Positions 26,423 to 35,403 of a stretch of 64,000 nucleotides of DNA are shown here, piece after piece (the stretch's first letter is position 1; each line of letters starts with the position of its first letter). The stretch covers positions 1 through 64,000 of the forward strand of contig JBMNMQ010000006.1 of the NCBI GenBank assembly GCA_050953425.1, written 5' to 3'. The notes below the pieces were generated by a model. It had not been told where the DNA came from. It did no database searches and was given only the letters and a program-made list of their open reading frames with translations. The stretch is from RUG100 sp050953425 (lineage in GTDB: Bacteria; Bacillota; Clostridia; Peptostreptococcales; Anaerovoracaceae). Position numbers and translations under genes: made by a program.

Positions 26423-26594
26423 GATCTGAGATCGCGGCGCCGGAAAGCGCACAGCGCATGACTGCGCACAGCAGACTGACAAACTGAACAAAGTTATCGC
26501 TCGAAAGACCGGTCGGCTGCGGCCCGCGGGCCGTGCAGACCCTCTTTCGTTCTCCCGCCGCGGCGGGAACAATAACACACAAGGGAGATAAAAT

Positions 26595-27884
26595 ATGGTA
26601 AAAGCAATTGTAGGCGCCTGTTGGGGCGACGAAGGCAAAGGAAAGATCACCGACATGCTGTCAAAGGATTCGGATATCATCATCCGCTTCCAGGGGGGCA
26701 GCAATGCCGGCCACACGATCAAAAATAATTACGGCAAATTTGCCCTGCACCTGCTTCCGTCGGGGGTGTTCTACGATCACACCACCTGCATCCTCGGCAA
26801 CGGCGTAGCGCTCAACATCCCCTACCTGATCGACGAAATCCATTCGCTGACGGACCGCGGAGTGCCCGCGCCAAAGCTGCTCGTCTCCGACCGCGCGCAG
26901 CTGCTGATGCCGTACCACGTTGATTTTGACACCTTCGAGGAAGCCCGTCTGGCCGGCAAATCGTTCGGCTCGACCAAATCGGGCATCGCGCCCTGCTACG
27001 CCGACAAATATGCCAAGATCGGCTTTCAGGTCAACGAACTCTTCATGCCGGACGACGAACTGCGCGACAAAGTGCAGATCGTCTGCGACCGCAAGAATCC
27101 GATTCTCGAGCACCTCTATCACAAACCGGCGCTCGACCCCGACGACCTGATGAAGACACTGCACGAATACCGCGACATGATCGAACCGTACGTCTGCAAC
27201 GTCTCGGCCTATCTCTACCAGGCCATTCAGGACGGCAAGAGGATCCTGCTCGAGGGGCAGCTCGGCTCTCTCAAGGATACCGACCACGGCATCTATCCGA
27301 TGGTCACATCCTCCTCGCCGCTCGCCGGCTACGGTGCGATCGGCGCCGGCATCCCGCCCTACGAAATCACCGACATCATCGCCGTCGTCAAGGCCTATTC
27401 CAGCGCCGTCGGCGCCGGGGCTTTTGTCAGTGAAATCTTCGGCGAGGAAGCGGAGGAACTGCGCAAGCGCGGCGGAGACGGCGGCGAATACGGCGCCACG
27501 ACCGGACGTCCGCGCCGCGTCGGCTGGCTGGACGTCGTCGCGGCCCGCTACGGCTGCCGCATTCAGGGCGCAACCGAAGTCGCGCTGACCGTACTCGACC
27601 CGCTCGGCTATCTCGACGAGATTCCGATCTGCGTCGGCTACGAGATCGACGGCAAAGTCACCCGGGACTTTCCCTGCACCCCCGCGCTCTACCGGGCCAA
27701 ACCGGTTCTGCGCCGCCTGCCGGGCTGGAAAACAGACATCACCGGCATCCGCAAATACGAACAGCTGCCGGAAGCCTGCCGCAATTATGTAGAGACCGTA
27801 GAAAAGGAAATCGGCTTCCCGATCACGATGATCTCCAACGGCCCCGGCCGTGATGACATCATCTTCAGAGAGCCGCAGCTGTAA
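26595..27884 (+). CDS. purA: Adenylosuccinate synthetase
   Basis: A 429-residue GTP-dependent enzyme joining IMP and aspartate to adenylosuccinate. The P-loop-like GDEGKGKITDML (about residues 11-22) carries catalytic Asp12, and the following NAGHT contains the catalytic His. The base-binding GYGAIGAGIPPYE region and GGEYGATTGRPRRVGWLDVVA are typical. Length is normal. AAGGGAG precedes the start. It forms an operon with alr and tetR. Confidence 0.97.
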   Translation: MVKAIVGACWGDEGKGKITDMLSKDSDIIIRFQGGSNAGHTIKNNYGKFALHLLPSGVFYDHTTCILGNGVALNIPYLIDEIHSLTDRGVPAPKLLVSDRAQLLMPYHVDFDTFEEARLAGKSFGSTKSGIAPCYADKYAKIGFQVNELFMPDDELRDKVQIVCDRKNPILEHLYHKPALDPDDLMKTLHEYRDMIEPYVCNVSAYLYQAIQDGKRILLEGQLGSLKDTDHGIYPMVTSSSPLAGYGAIGAGIPPYEITDIIAVVKAYSSAVGAGAFVSEIFGEEAEELRKRGGDGGEYGATTGRPRRVGWLDVVAARYGCRIQGATEVALTVLDPLGYLDEIPICVGYEIDGKVTRDFPCTPALYRAKPVLRRLPGWKTDITGIRKYEQLPEACRNYVETVEKEIGFPITMISNGPGRDDIIFREPQL

Positions 27885-27889
27885 ACTTT

Positions 27890-29056
27890 ATGAGCAATGT
27901 AAAAACCAGCAGATCTGCCTGGACCGTCGTCGATCTGGGCAGACTGACGTACAACATACAACAGATCCAGAACAAACTCGGGCCGTCCCACCGCATCATG
28001 GGCGTCATCAAAGCCAACGCCTACGGGCACGGATCGATTGCGGTGGCCGGTATCCTCCGGCATATGGGGATCGAGGACTTTGCCGTGGCCACGCTCGATG
28101 AGGCACTCAAGCTGCGATACGCCGGCTTTGACGAAAACATTCACATCCTCAGCATCTGCCCGGACACCGCCGCCGACACCCTGGTCGACAACGACCTCTC
28201 GCCGCTGATCAGCACTCTGCACAACGCCAGAGCGGTCGCCGAACGGGCCGTTTATTACAACAAAACCATCGACGTCTTCGTCGCCATCGATACCGGCATG
28301 GGCCGCATCGGCTTTCACCGCGACGACCCCGCCATGGTCGATGAAATAAAGGAAATCTGTGCGCTCGACGGGCTCCACGTGCGGGGCCTGCTGACGCACT
28401 TTGCCAACGCCGACGAAGCGGACAAAACCTTTATGCGCGAACAGCTGGAGGAATTCATCCTATGCGTGCAGGAGCTGCGCGGCGCCGGTCTCGAGCTGCC
28501 GGAGCTCTGTGCCGCCAACAGCGCGGCGGTCATGGAAGCACCGGAAACCTGGCTCGATCTGACGCGCCCCGGCATCATCCTCTACGGAGAGTATCCCTCC
28601 GAGGAAGTGCACCGCAGTGAACTCGATCTGCGCCCGGTGATGTCCGTCAAGGCGAAAATTATCCGTCTGCGCCGCGTCCCGACCGGCTTCACCGTCAGTT
28701 ACGGGCGCCGCTTTACCGCGCAGCGTCCCAGCCTGATCGCGACGATCCCGCTCGGCTATGCCGACGGACTGCCGCGCAAAGTTGCCGCCGAAGGACGCGT
28801 CATCATCCACGGACATTACGCGCCCTACGCCGGCACCATCAATATGGATCAGTGCATGATCGACGTCACCGACATTCCTGACGTTTCCGAAGGCGACACG
28901 GTCACCATCCTTGGTGAGGACGGCGACCTGCGCATCACTGCCACGGACATCGCCAGACAATGCGACACCATAAACTATGAGATACTCTGCGGCTTCGGCC
29001 AGCGTCTCTCGCGCGTCTACCGCAGGGGAAAGCAGCGGAAGAGGGAGGAAAAGTGA
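27890..29056 (+). CDS. alr: Alanine racemase
   Basis: A 388-residue PLP enzyme making D-alanine for peptidoglycan. Lys41 in VIKANAYGHG binds PLP. The catalytic Tyr of the second subunit lies in TVSYGRRF and is followed by IPLGYADGLPR. Length is family-normal. The start lies only five bases after the purA stop with no strong ribosome site, so translation is likely coupled to purA. TetR follows directly. Confidence 0.96.
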   Translation: MSNVKTSRSAWTVVDLGRLTYNIQQIQNKLGPSHRIMGVIKANAYGHGSIAVAGILRHMGIEDFAVATLDEALKLRYAGFDENIHILSICPDTAADTLVDNDLSPLISTLHNARAVAERAVYYNKTIDVFVAIDTGMGRIGFHRDDPAMVDEIKEICALDGLHVRGLLTHFANADEADKTFMREQLEEFILCVQELRGAGLELPELCAANSAAVMEAPETWLDLTRPGIILYGEYPSEEVHRSELDLRPVMSVKAKIIRLRRVPTGFTVSYGRRFTAQRPSLIATIPLGYADGLPRKVAAEGRVIIHGHYAPYAGTINMDQCMIDVTDIPDVSEGDTVTILGEDGDLRITATDIARQCDTINYEILCGFGQRLSRVYRRGKQRKREEK

Positions 29057-29818
29057 ATGACTCGTGCCAACGATACGAAAACCAAGATCATGGAAACGGC
29101 GATCGAGGCCTTTAACGAAGAAGGAGCCACCAACGTCAGCACCGTGCAGCTTGCCAACAAGATGGAAATCAGTCCCGGCAACCTCTACTATTATTTTTAC
29201 AACAAGGAGCATCTGATCCGGGAAATCTGGGCGACCTATATCAAAAAAGAACTGATCGACATCGTTTTCCATAAAGACCTGGCCCTGTCGGAGAATGATA
29301 TCATTTCTTTCTTCTCCGAGTTCCTTCATTTTGTCATCAAGTATCGCTTTTTCTACCGCGAACTGCATATCCTTCTGGACAATGACCCGACTCTCGGCGA
29401 CCTGTTCCGCGAACATCACCTAGAGATCAACGAAAAATTCCATGAAATCATGGGAAAGTGGACCGAGATCGGCATCATGCGGCCGCTGAACGATAAGCAG
29501 GAGCGCGTCGCCACGGAAAACCTGTTTGCTTTTCTGCGCACCAGCTACTGCAACTACGTCATGCTCTACAACGACGACGATCCGGCTTCCTTTGAACGTA
29601 CGACGATGAACCACGCCTGCGCGATGGTCTTCCCCTATATGACGGAGCCGTCGATTCGGCGCATGCTGATCCTGCTGCGCACCCGCGGCATCATCAAGGA
29701 TGAGGATCTGGACTTTTATCCGCGCTACTCAAATCAGCCGAACGCGACACAGGATATGCATAGAAACGGGCAGAACTTTGACATCCACGACCCTTCCGGG
29801 CACAACACGACAAGATAG
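29057..29818 (+). CDS. TetR/AcrR-family regulator
   Basis: A 253-residue repressor-type protein. The N-terminal helix-turn-helix is clear: TKIMETAIEAFNEEGATNVS then VQLANKMEISPGNLYYYFYNKEHLIREIW. The C-terminal ligand domain is longer than usual (typical proteins have about 190-210 residues) and ends in a polar tail SNQPNATQDMHRNGQNFD. The ATG follows the alr stop with no gap (TGAATG), behind GGGAGG. It is third in the purA-alr operon. Ligand and target are unknown. Confidence 0.9.
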   Translation: MTRANDTKTKIMETAIEAFNEEGATNVSTVQLANKMEISPGNLYYYFYNKEHLIREIWATYIKKELIDIVFHKDLALSENDIISFFSEFLHFVIKYRFFYRELHILLDNDPTLGDLFREHHLEINEKFHEIMGKWTEIGIMRPLNDKQERVATENLFAFLRTSYCNYVMLYNDDDPASFERTTMNHACAMVFPYMTEPSIRRMLILLRTRGIIKDEDLDFYPRYSNQPNATQDMHRNGQNFDIHDPSGHNTTR

Positions 29819-29890
29819 GAAAGAAAAAACGAAGGACGGTACAGCGGAACGGAAGCAGGTATGAGCGCGGCGCGAAAGCCGCCTGCCTCC

Positions 29891-30113
29891 CGCCTTCCGG
29901 CCGGCTCTGCGAACTGAATAAAAGAAAGGACAGCCGTTCGCGCCTGCCTTCCCGCCGGCTCTGCGAGCTGAATAAAAGAAAGGACAGCCGTTCGCGCCTG
30001 CCTTCCCGCCGGCTCTGCGAGCCGGATACAAGAACAGGCCAGCCGTTCGCGCCTGCCTTCCCGCCGGCTCTGCGAGCCGGATAAAAGAACAGGCCAGCCG
30101 TTCGCGCCTGCCT
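29891..30113. repeat. Tandem repeat, about 4 copies of 54-55 bp
   Basis: CGCCTGCCTTCCCGCCGGCT recurs at 29941, 29995 and 30050, preceded by a diverged copy at 29891 and followed by a partial one at 30105. Pairs of copies share variants (GAGCTGAATAAAAG versus GAGCCGGATA), suggesting stepwise duplication. It fills the gap between tetR and the amidohydrolase-like gene. Confidence 0.93.
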
Positions 30114-30211
30114 CCTGAATGCATGACCGTACGCAACGATGCCGGGCAGAGAGGCACTGGCTCGTATCCTTCCCCTGCACCAGCAATATTGAACCAATAC
30201 GCGGAGACACT

Positions 30212-31360
30212 ATGAACGATTCCGATTTTATCAATGAACCTTCAACGCAAACGCCGCAGCCCGACGCGGTTTCACAAAAGCCGTCGTCCGGCGCGGCTTT
30301 TCTCTTTGCCGGCGGGCAGGTCTGCTGTCTCGACGCTGAAATGACCCGCTGCGAAGCCGTCGCTGCCAGCTGCGACGGCCGCGTACTCGCCTGCGGCAGC
30401 GAAGACGATCTGCTCCCGCTGTGCAGCGCCGAAACAGAACGCATCGATCTGGCCGGCCGCTTTCTTCTCCCCGGTCTGCTCCGCGTCGAGCCCTCTCCGA
30501 TTGAAGAACTCTTTGCCGCTGTCGGCTGCCTGCGCTTTGATCCTGCCATGACGCTGGAAGAAGTCCTTTCCCAGGTGCGGGAGGAAGCCGCCGAGACACC
30601 GCGCGGCGACCTGCTCTTCGGCTGGGGATTTTCCGCAGCCCTGCTGGAGGAAATGCCCGTGGATGAATCTGCCGCCCTTCTCGACGGCATTGCCGATTAC
30701 TGCACAATCATCCTTCTTGCCGATGACCAGAAGACGCTCTGGTGCAGCCGCAGCGCACTGCGGCAAATCGAAGAAGGCGCCGCAGCCGATGAGATCCTGC
30801 TCCGGAGCCGGCGCTTTGATCCGCAGAACCTTCGGGACGTCTTTGCCGAATCCCTCGACGAACTCTTCCGCGAGGGTGTCACGACGATTTTTTCCGGCAG
30901 CCAGCCGCCCCTCCTCTGCCGGCTCTACGCGCGCTGTCTGATGAATGTATCCGCGGAACGGAACATCCCGCCGCTGCGCTTTTTCGCTGCCGCGACGCTG
31001 CACGGCGGCACAGCAGCGGACACGGCAGCGAGCAGCCCGTATTCCAACAGCCTGTATTCCCTCGGCGGCGGCAATGCGGAACGTGCGGACAGCGGGGGCG
31101 GGGACGGAGGCGCCGTCATTCGGGAACGCACCATTCTTGCCGCCCGGGCCTGCGGCCTCGACACCTGTGTCGGAAGCATCGAACCGGGAAAATATGCCGA
31201 CTTTGTCCTCTATGACGAAGATCCATTTACCTATACCAAGCGCGAGAATGCCGTTCTGCCGGAAACACAGGCACTCTGCATCGGCGGCAGAAAGTGCTAT
31301 GATGCCGAAGAAGCGGCGGATATGGACTGGTATTCGCTGATGCTCTCCCAGCAGTTTTAG
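30212..31360 (+). CDS. Degenerate YtcJ-type amidohydrolase-like protein
   Basis: A 382-residue protein resembling the ends of YtcJ-like amidohydrolases. The N-terminal beta-sandwich part (FLFAGGQVCCLDAEMTRCEA to IDLAGRFLLPGLL) and the C-terminal part (TCVGSIEPGKYADFVLYDEDPF) are clear. The metal-binding HxH that should follow LPGL is replaced by RVEP. The central barrel with the other metal ligands is largely missing; family members have about 530 residues. The frame is open and a ribosome site (GCGGAG) precedes ATG 30212, so it may be expressed as a non-catalytic protein, or be a decayed gene with an internal deletion. Confidence 0.7.
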   Translation: MNDSDFINEPSTQTPQPDAVSQKPSSGAAFLFAGGQVCCLDAEMTRCEAVAASCDGRVLACGSEDDLLPLCSAETERIDLAGRFLLPGLLRVEPSPIEELFAAVGCLRFDPAMTLEEVLSQVREEAAETPRGDLLFGWGFSAALLEEMPVDESAALLDGIADYCTIILLADDQKTLWCSRSALRQIEEGAAADEILLRSRRFDPQNLRDVFAESLDELFREGVTTIFSGSQPPLLCRLYARCLMNVSAERNIPPLRFFAAATLHGGTAADTAASSPYSNSLYSLGGGNAERADSGGGDGGAVIRERTILAARACGLDTCVGSIEPGKYADFVLYDEDPFTYTKRENAVLPETQALCIGGRKCYDAEEAADMDWYSLMLSQQF

Positions 31361-31444
31361 GTTTAAGCCCTCTAACCGCTTCTTCACGCTGGCGGCGGAA
31401 TAAAGCTATGTTTTTTTGTGTATTTTTGTTGATTCTGTGAAATC

Positions 31445-31581
31445 TTCACACAATCTTCACATTCGGGCGCTATATTATATTACGTAAAAGATGGGCGTTA
31501 GCCCATACAACTTTCCTTCTTTTATTGAATACACACACATTGCAGAAAACCTGAGGCTTCGTCTCAGGTTTTCTGTTTTTT
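31445..31581 (+). ncRNA. Candidate small RNA with own promoter and terminator
   Basis: Two direct repeats AATCTTCACA (31441-31450 and 31452-31461, 11-bp period) precede a -10-like TATTAC (31478-31483). The RNA would run from about 31490 to 31581. It begins with a hairpin ATGGGC-GTTA-GCCCAT (31491-31506), then an unpaired pyrimidine-rich stretch (ACAACTTTCCTTC), and ends with a 13-bp terminator stem (31543-31575) and T6. CTTTCCTTC could pair with Shine-Dalgarno sequences. The repeats resemble Gram-positive PhoP boxes (TTCACA-N5-TTCACA). No coding frame fits. Confidence 0.6.
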
Positions 31582-31699
31582 GCAGCTTTCGGCCGACGCT
31601 GTGCAGACGAACCCCATCCCTGCTGTTTCGGCAGGGCGTATTGGCGTTCGGATCTCCATGCCACTGCCGGCCGGGCCGGTTATATCTCTGCCGATCCGG

Positions 31700-31990
31700 G
31701 TGTCCGTATCCCGATTGGCGCGTCGGCTGCATTCCTCCGGTCTGCGTTCGCATCTGCGCCGGTACGCTGTCCGTATCCCGACCGGCACGCTGTCCGTGTC
31801 CCGGTTGGCGCGTCGGCTGCATTCCTCCGATCTGCGTTCGCATCTGCGCTGGCACGCTTTCCTTGTCCCGACCGGCACGCTGTCCGTGTCCCGGCTGGCG
31901 CGTCGGCTGCATTCCTCCGATCTGCGTTCGCATCTGTGCCGGTACGCTGTCCGTGTCCCGGCTGGTACGTCGGCTGCAGCGCTGCTGTCG
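31700..31990. repeat. Tandem repeat, about 3 copies of 90 bp
   Basis: CGTCGGCTGCATTCCTCC recurs at 31721, 31811 and 31901, with a truncated copy at 31968. Each 90-bp unit contains smaller related words (CCCGACCGGCACGCTGTCC). As 90 is a multiple of three, long open frames appear on both strands, but their Arg-rich periodic products look non-genuine. Confidence 0.92.
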
Positions 31991-32022
31991 GGAATTCGGC
32001 CCTGCAGGCGCTGTTTCTTCTA

Positions 32023-32709
32023 TTAATTCCTGGATTTCTTGTTAGGATTGATATAGTGCTTGATGGTTTTCTTGCCGCTGCGGTAATATTCCTCCAGCAG
32101 GTAATCGTCGCAGCCCTTGACCATCTGGTAGATAATAGTGCCCTTGTAGGTTGCCGGCGGATAGAAGTCATAACCCATCGGCACGCTGCCGATCTCGTAC
32201 GTTTTATTGAGTCCGGTATAGTCCGTACCGCCAATACGGAAGGTTTTCCCGCCGCCGGTGTTGACTACACGAAAATGCAGGGTGGTGTGCGTGACACCGA
32301 AATCGCCGGAGGGGAAGGATTCACTGAATTTTACCTGATAGCGTGCGGCGATATAGTGCACGTCATCTCCGTCTGCCACTGCAATCTGCGTGCTCCTGCC
32401 CGAGGCATTGTACTTTTTAATCAGCCTGTTGACGGTATTTTGATTGGTGATCACTTTCGTGACTACGGCTGTAACCTGATGCAGCTTTCCGTCAGCCTCT
32501 GCTTTTTTCTTGGTTTTGAAAGTCTTTCCGACGGGAATGGCTTCACCGGTCAGATCTTTCTGATTGGCATCTGTCTTCCGGGTTTTGTCCTCCTGCATTC
32601 CGGTGCAGCCGGCGAAGGTCAGAATCAGGACAGCCGTTAGCCCGATTGCTATTATTTTCCATTTTTGGCCGTTCTTTGATTTTGTCAGTGCCTGTTTCAC
32701 GTGAAACAT
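32023..32709 (-). CDS. Putative lipoprotein; start codon lies in parS
   Basis: A 228-residue protein with an N-terminal hydrophobic segment and lipobox FAGC at Cys35, so it is probably a membrane-anchored lipoprotein. The mature part has no recognised catalytic motif. It contains beta-rich stretches (VHYIAARYQVKFSES, THTTLHFRVVNTGG), like DUF-type extracellular domains of Bacillota (a DUF5067-like immunoglobulin fold is possible). The start ATG 32709 (MFHVKQ) is read through the parS site, with GGAAGGTGA six bases upstream. It follows parB in the same direction and may be co-transcribed. Confidence 0.8.
   Translation of the reverse strand: MFHVKQALTKSKNGQKWKIIAIGLTAVLILTFAGCTGMQEDKTRKTDANQKDLTGEAIPVGKTFKTKKKAEADGKLHQVTAVVTKVITNQNTVNRLIKKYNASGRSTQIAVADGDDVHYIAARYQVKFSESFPSGDFGVTHTTLHFRVVNTGGGKTFRIGGTDYTGLNKTYEIGSVPMGYDFYPPATYKGTIIYQMVKGCDDYLLEEYYRSGKKTIKHYINPNKKSRN
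32693..32708. promoter_or_regulatory. parS site (perfect)
   Basis: TGTTTCACGTGAAACA is a perfect 16-bp match to the ParB/Spo0J binding site. It lies between parB and the lipoprotein gene and covers the first codons of the latter. Confidence 0.97.
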
Positions 32710-32786
32710 CTCCCTCTCACCTTCCGGTCGCGCCTCTTGCGGATACGCCTTCTCGAATATGCTGTCGGCGGCAGCATCCGCAGGGC

Positions 32787-33662
32787 TTATTGCTGCAGTC
32801 CCTGCAGCAGTTCGATCAATCTCTCCAGCTCGCCGCGACTGTAATATTCTATTTCGATTCGGCCTTTCCTGCCGCGATGGTTAAGATTAACTTTTGTTCC
32901 CAGGGCCCGCTGCAGATCCTCCTCAACGCGAAGGATATCCGGACTCTTGCGGATTTTCCTCGGCTTTGCTTTGCGTTTCAGCCCGCCGCTGACAATGCCC
33001 TCAACTTTGCGCACCGTCAGCTGTTCCTTGACAATCCGGTCAGCCAGTTCGTTCTGTTTTTTCTCATCCGGCAGCGCCAGCAGTGCACGCGCGTGTCCGC
33101 TGCTGATTTTTCCTTCAACCAGCAGCTGCTGTACATGTTCGGGAAGCTTCAGCAGCCGCAGCGCATTCGTGATATAGGGGCGGCTCTTGCCGACACTCTT
33201 GGAGATCTGATCCTGCGTCAAATCAAACTGCTTGACCATGCGCTGAAGTCCTTCGGCTTCCTCAATGGGATTTAAATCTTCCCGCTGCATATTTTCAATG
33301 ATGGCAAAGAGCGCCAGCTGCTCCTCATTCAGATCTCTCTCGATGCAGGGGATTTCGCGCAGGCCGGCCATGCGTGCAGCGCGCCAGCGCCGCTCACCGG
33401 CAACGATCTCATAGCCGTGTTCGGTCGAACGCACGATGATGGGTTGAATGAGCCCGTTGGCCCGGATGGAATCGGCGAGATCTTTCAGTGAATCGCTGTC
33501 GAAGGTTTTGCGCGGCTGATTGGCGTTGGGCTTGATGTCGTCAATGTCGATCTTCCGGACACCCTCCACAGTTTCTCCGTCGGTCGACACAGAAGTTTCG
33601 GCCTCATGGAAAAGAGCATCGAGACCTCGTCCCAATCCGGTGTTCTTTTTTCTAGCGGCCAT
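32787..33662 (-). CDS. parB: Chromosome-partitioning protein ParB (Spo0J)
   Basis: A 291-residue CTP-dependent DNA clamp that loads at parS, spreads and recruits SMC. The N-terminal ParB/Srx domain carries the CTP-binding GERRWRAARMAGL, preceded by NQPRKTFD. A helix-turn-helix follows (LTQDQISKSVGKSRPYITNALRLLKLP), with a C-terminal dimerisation part. Its start overlaps the end of parA by 11 bases. parS sites lie on both sides of the parAB pair. Confidence 0.97.
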   Translation of the reverse strand: MAARKKNTGLGRGLDALFHEAETSVSTDGETVEGVRKIDIDDIKPNANQPRKTFDSDSLKDLADSIRANGLIQPIIVRSTEHGYEIVAGERRWRAARMAGLREIPCIERDLNEEQLALFAIIENMQREDLNPIEEAEGLQRMVKQFDLTQDQISKSVGKSRPYITNALRLLKLPEHVQQLLVEGKISSGHARALLALPDEKKQNELADRIVKEQLTVRKVEGIVSGGLKRKAKPRKIRKSPDILRVEEDLQRALGTKVNLNHRGRKGRIEIEYYSRGELERLIELLQGLQQ

Positions 33663-34434
33663 GCTCTTCCTCCTCCAGACTCAAAAATTCTTCGGCAAAC
33701 TGCATATAAGCCTGCGCGCCTTTGGATTTCGGATCGTATTCAATAATGGGCATGCCGTAGCTCGGCGCTTCCGCCAGACGTATATTGCGCGGGATCACAG
33801 TAGTGTAGACCTTTTCCCGAAAATACTTTTTGACTTCTTCGACAACCTGAACAGAGAGGTTCGTGCGGCCGTCAAACATACTGAGCACAACGCCCTGTAT
33901 ATCCAGATCCGGATTCAGGTTTTTGCGTACAATGTCGATGGTGCTCATCAGCTGGCTGACGCCTTCCAACGCATAAAACTCGCACTGGATCGGGATCAGC
34001 ACCGATTCGACCGCTGTCAGGGAATTGATGGTCAAAAGCCCCAGAGAAGGGGGGCAGTCTATGAAAATATAGTCATAGCGTGATCTGATCGAGTCAAGTG
34101 ACTTGCTCAGCCGCGCTTCGCGCTGATCCATGCGCACCAGCTCAACTTCTGCGCCCGCCAGATCGACGCTGGCGGGAATGATATCCAATCTCTCAGTGGA
34201 AGTATGAAGGATCGTATCCTCGGCCTTGACGCTCGGATCCGTCAGCAGATCATACGTTGTCAGCTTTGCCGATTTCTTGGAAATCCCAAGTCCGCTGGTC
34301 GTATTCCCCTGCGGATCGATATCCAGAACCAGAATATTCTTTCCTTTCATGGCCAGGCAGGCAGCCAGATTAATGTTTGTCGTGGTCTTGCCGACCCCGC
34401 CTTTTTGGTTAAAGATCGCAATCGCTTTCCCCAA
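33652..34434 (-). CDS. parA: Chromosome-partitioning ATPase ParA (Soj)
   Basis: A 260-residue ParA-type ATPase that partners ParB in origin segregation and, in Bacillus, controls DnaA. The deviant Walker A is KGGVGKTT near residues 11-18, Walker A' is VLDIDPQGN, and Walker B is YIFIDCPPSLG. The start is TTG at 34432-34434, seven bases after GGAGG, giving MGKAIAIFNQKGG. There is no N-terminal DNA-binding domain, so it is the chromosomal type. Confidence 0.97.
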   Translation of the reverse strand: MGKAIAIFNQKGGVGKTTTNINLAACLAMKGKNILVLDIDPQGNTTSGLGISKKSAKLTTYDLLTDPSVKAEDTILHTSTERLDIIPASVDLAGAEVELVRMDQREARLSKSLDSIRSRYDYIFIDCPPSLGLLTINSLTAVESVLIPIQCEFYALEGVSQLMSTIDIVRKNLNPDLDIQGVVLSMFDGRTNLSVQVVEEVKKYFREKVYTTVIPRNIRLAEAPSYGMPIIEYDPKSKGAQAYMQFAEEFLSLEEEEHGR

Positions 34435-34464
34435 AACAGTCCTCCTTTTCTCATCTGTTTACCC

Positions 34465-34493
34465 ATTATACACGAACCTGTGTGAAACGTCCA
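34465..34493 (-). promoter_or_regulatory. Promoter of parAB
   Basis: Minus-strand TGGACG (34488-34493), 17-bp spacer, TATAAT (34465-34470). A half-parS word GTTTCAC lies at the -35/spacer boundary and a full parS lies 20 bases further upstream, so ParB could influence this promoter. Confidence 0.7.
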
Positions 34494-34513
34494 GACGGAA
34501 GACTCTTTTTCTA

Positions 34514-34529
34514 TGTTTCACGTGAAACG
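34514..34529. promoter_or_regulatory. parS site (15 of 16)
   Basis: TGTTTCACGTGAAACG matches the parS consensus except for the last base. It lies upstream of the parAB promoter, so parAB is bracketed by two sites 1.8 kb apart. Confidence 0.93.
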
Positions 34530-35024
34530 TTGAGGAACGCCTCCTCATTGCAAATCACTCTTCACCGCAGTTTTCGCGGATTTACAAGACTTTTGCCTCC
34601 GGCGCCGCGCAAAATCAGGTCATCGACAGCCCATTGCACATGTGAATCATTGTGCGGCATTTGCCGCGACGGTTCTATATATCCCACATATAATGGTAGA
34701 AACCTGCAGAAGGATACCGTTATCATCGTTACACACCGCCGAATCAGAAGGAAACAGAAAGAATCCGAAATGAGAACCGGAAAACGCCGGATCGAGTCTG
34801 CACAAGGATTTCGGAACCGCTCTGCATAGTATCGCGGCATTGAGACTGCGAAACAGGGCGGTAATACGTCACGAGCAAGAAGATTCGATTCCGAAGGAAT
34901 CGCTGCTGTTAAGCACTATCCGAAAGATTCCAGGGAGTCCCATGGTACAGGTATGGACCTTTTTGACCATGAGAGAAAATTAACCGGTGCTTCCGGGACT
35001 GCAGCATATGAAGTCTGCTATTGC

Positions 35025-35142
35025 TTCCCGGATTGAAATTTGAACGAAATTAACGATTTCTTCCCGGATTGAAATTTGAACGAAATTAACGATTTCTTCC
35101 CGGATTGATATTTGAACAGAGCTAACGATTGCTTCCCGGATT
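35025..35142. repeat. AT-rich tandem repeat, 3.3 copies of 36 bp
   Basis: Units starting TTCCCGGATTGAAATTTGAA lie at 35025, 35061 and 35097, with a partial one at 35133. The first two are identical and the third has a few changes. Unlike the other repeats in the window it is AT-rich. Confidence 0.95.
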
Positions 35143-35403
35143 TGGATAAATGGAGGGTGAGATCTGTGATTACTTCTGCGATTATATTTGCGAGAATGTT
35201 TGCCGTGCTCTTCCGGATGAAGAAGATGAATTGTTGATCGGCCCGATTTACGCTGTCACGCGCTTAGCCAGTCACTTTGTGGGGTCATGCACTGCGTTTA
35301 TTCGTACTTGGATTATGCCGGTTCCTCTGCTTTGCAGGAGTATCTGCAGGCAATGAGAAAACTGCAGGCAGTGAGCAGGCAGCGAGAAAACACCATGCTT
35401 TGC

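Noticed and set aside
31475..31933. Open frames of 100-180 codons across the 90-bp repeat
   Set aside because: They arise because the repeat length is a multiple of three. Products are periodic and Arg-rich, without ribosome sites.
34562..34840. 92-codon minus-strand frame upstream of parA
   Set aside because: Composition is unlike the neighbours, with no promoter, ribosome site or recognisable motif.
35025..35142. CRISPR array
   Set aside because: Repeat units are contiguous without spacers and no cas gene is near. The same applies to all other tandem arrays in the window.
35150..35356. 68-codon plus-strand frame between parA and rsmG
   Set aside because: No ribosome site, no family motifs, and it begins at the edge of a repeat array.
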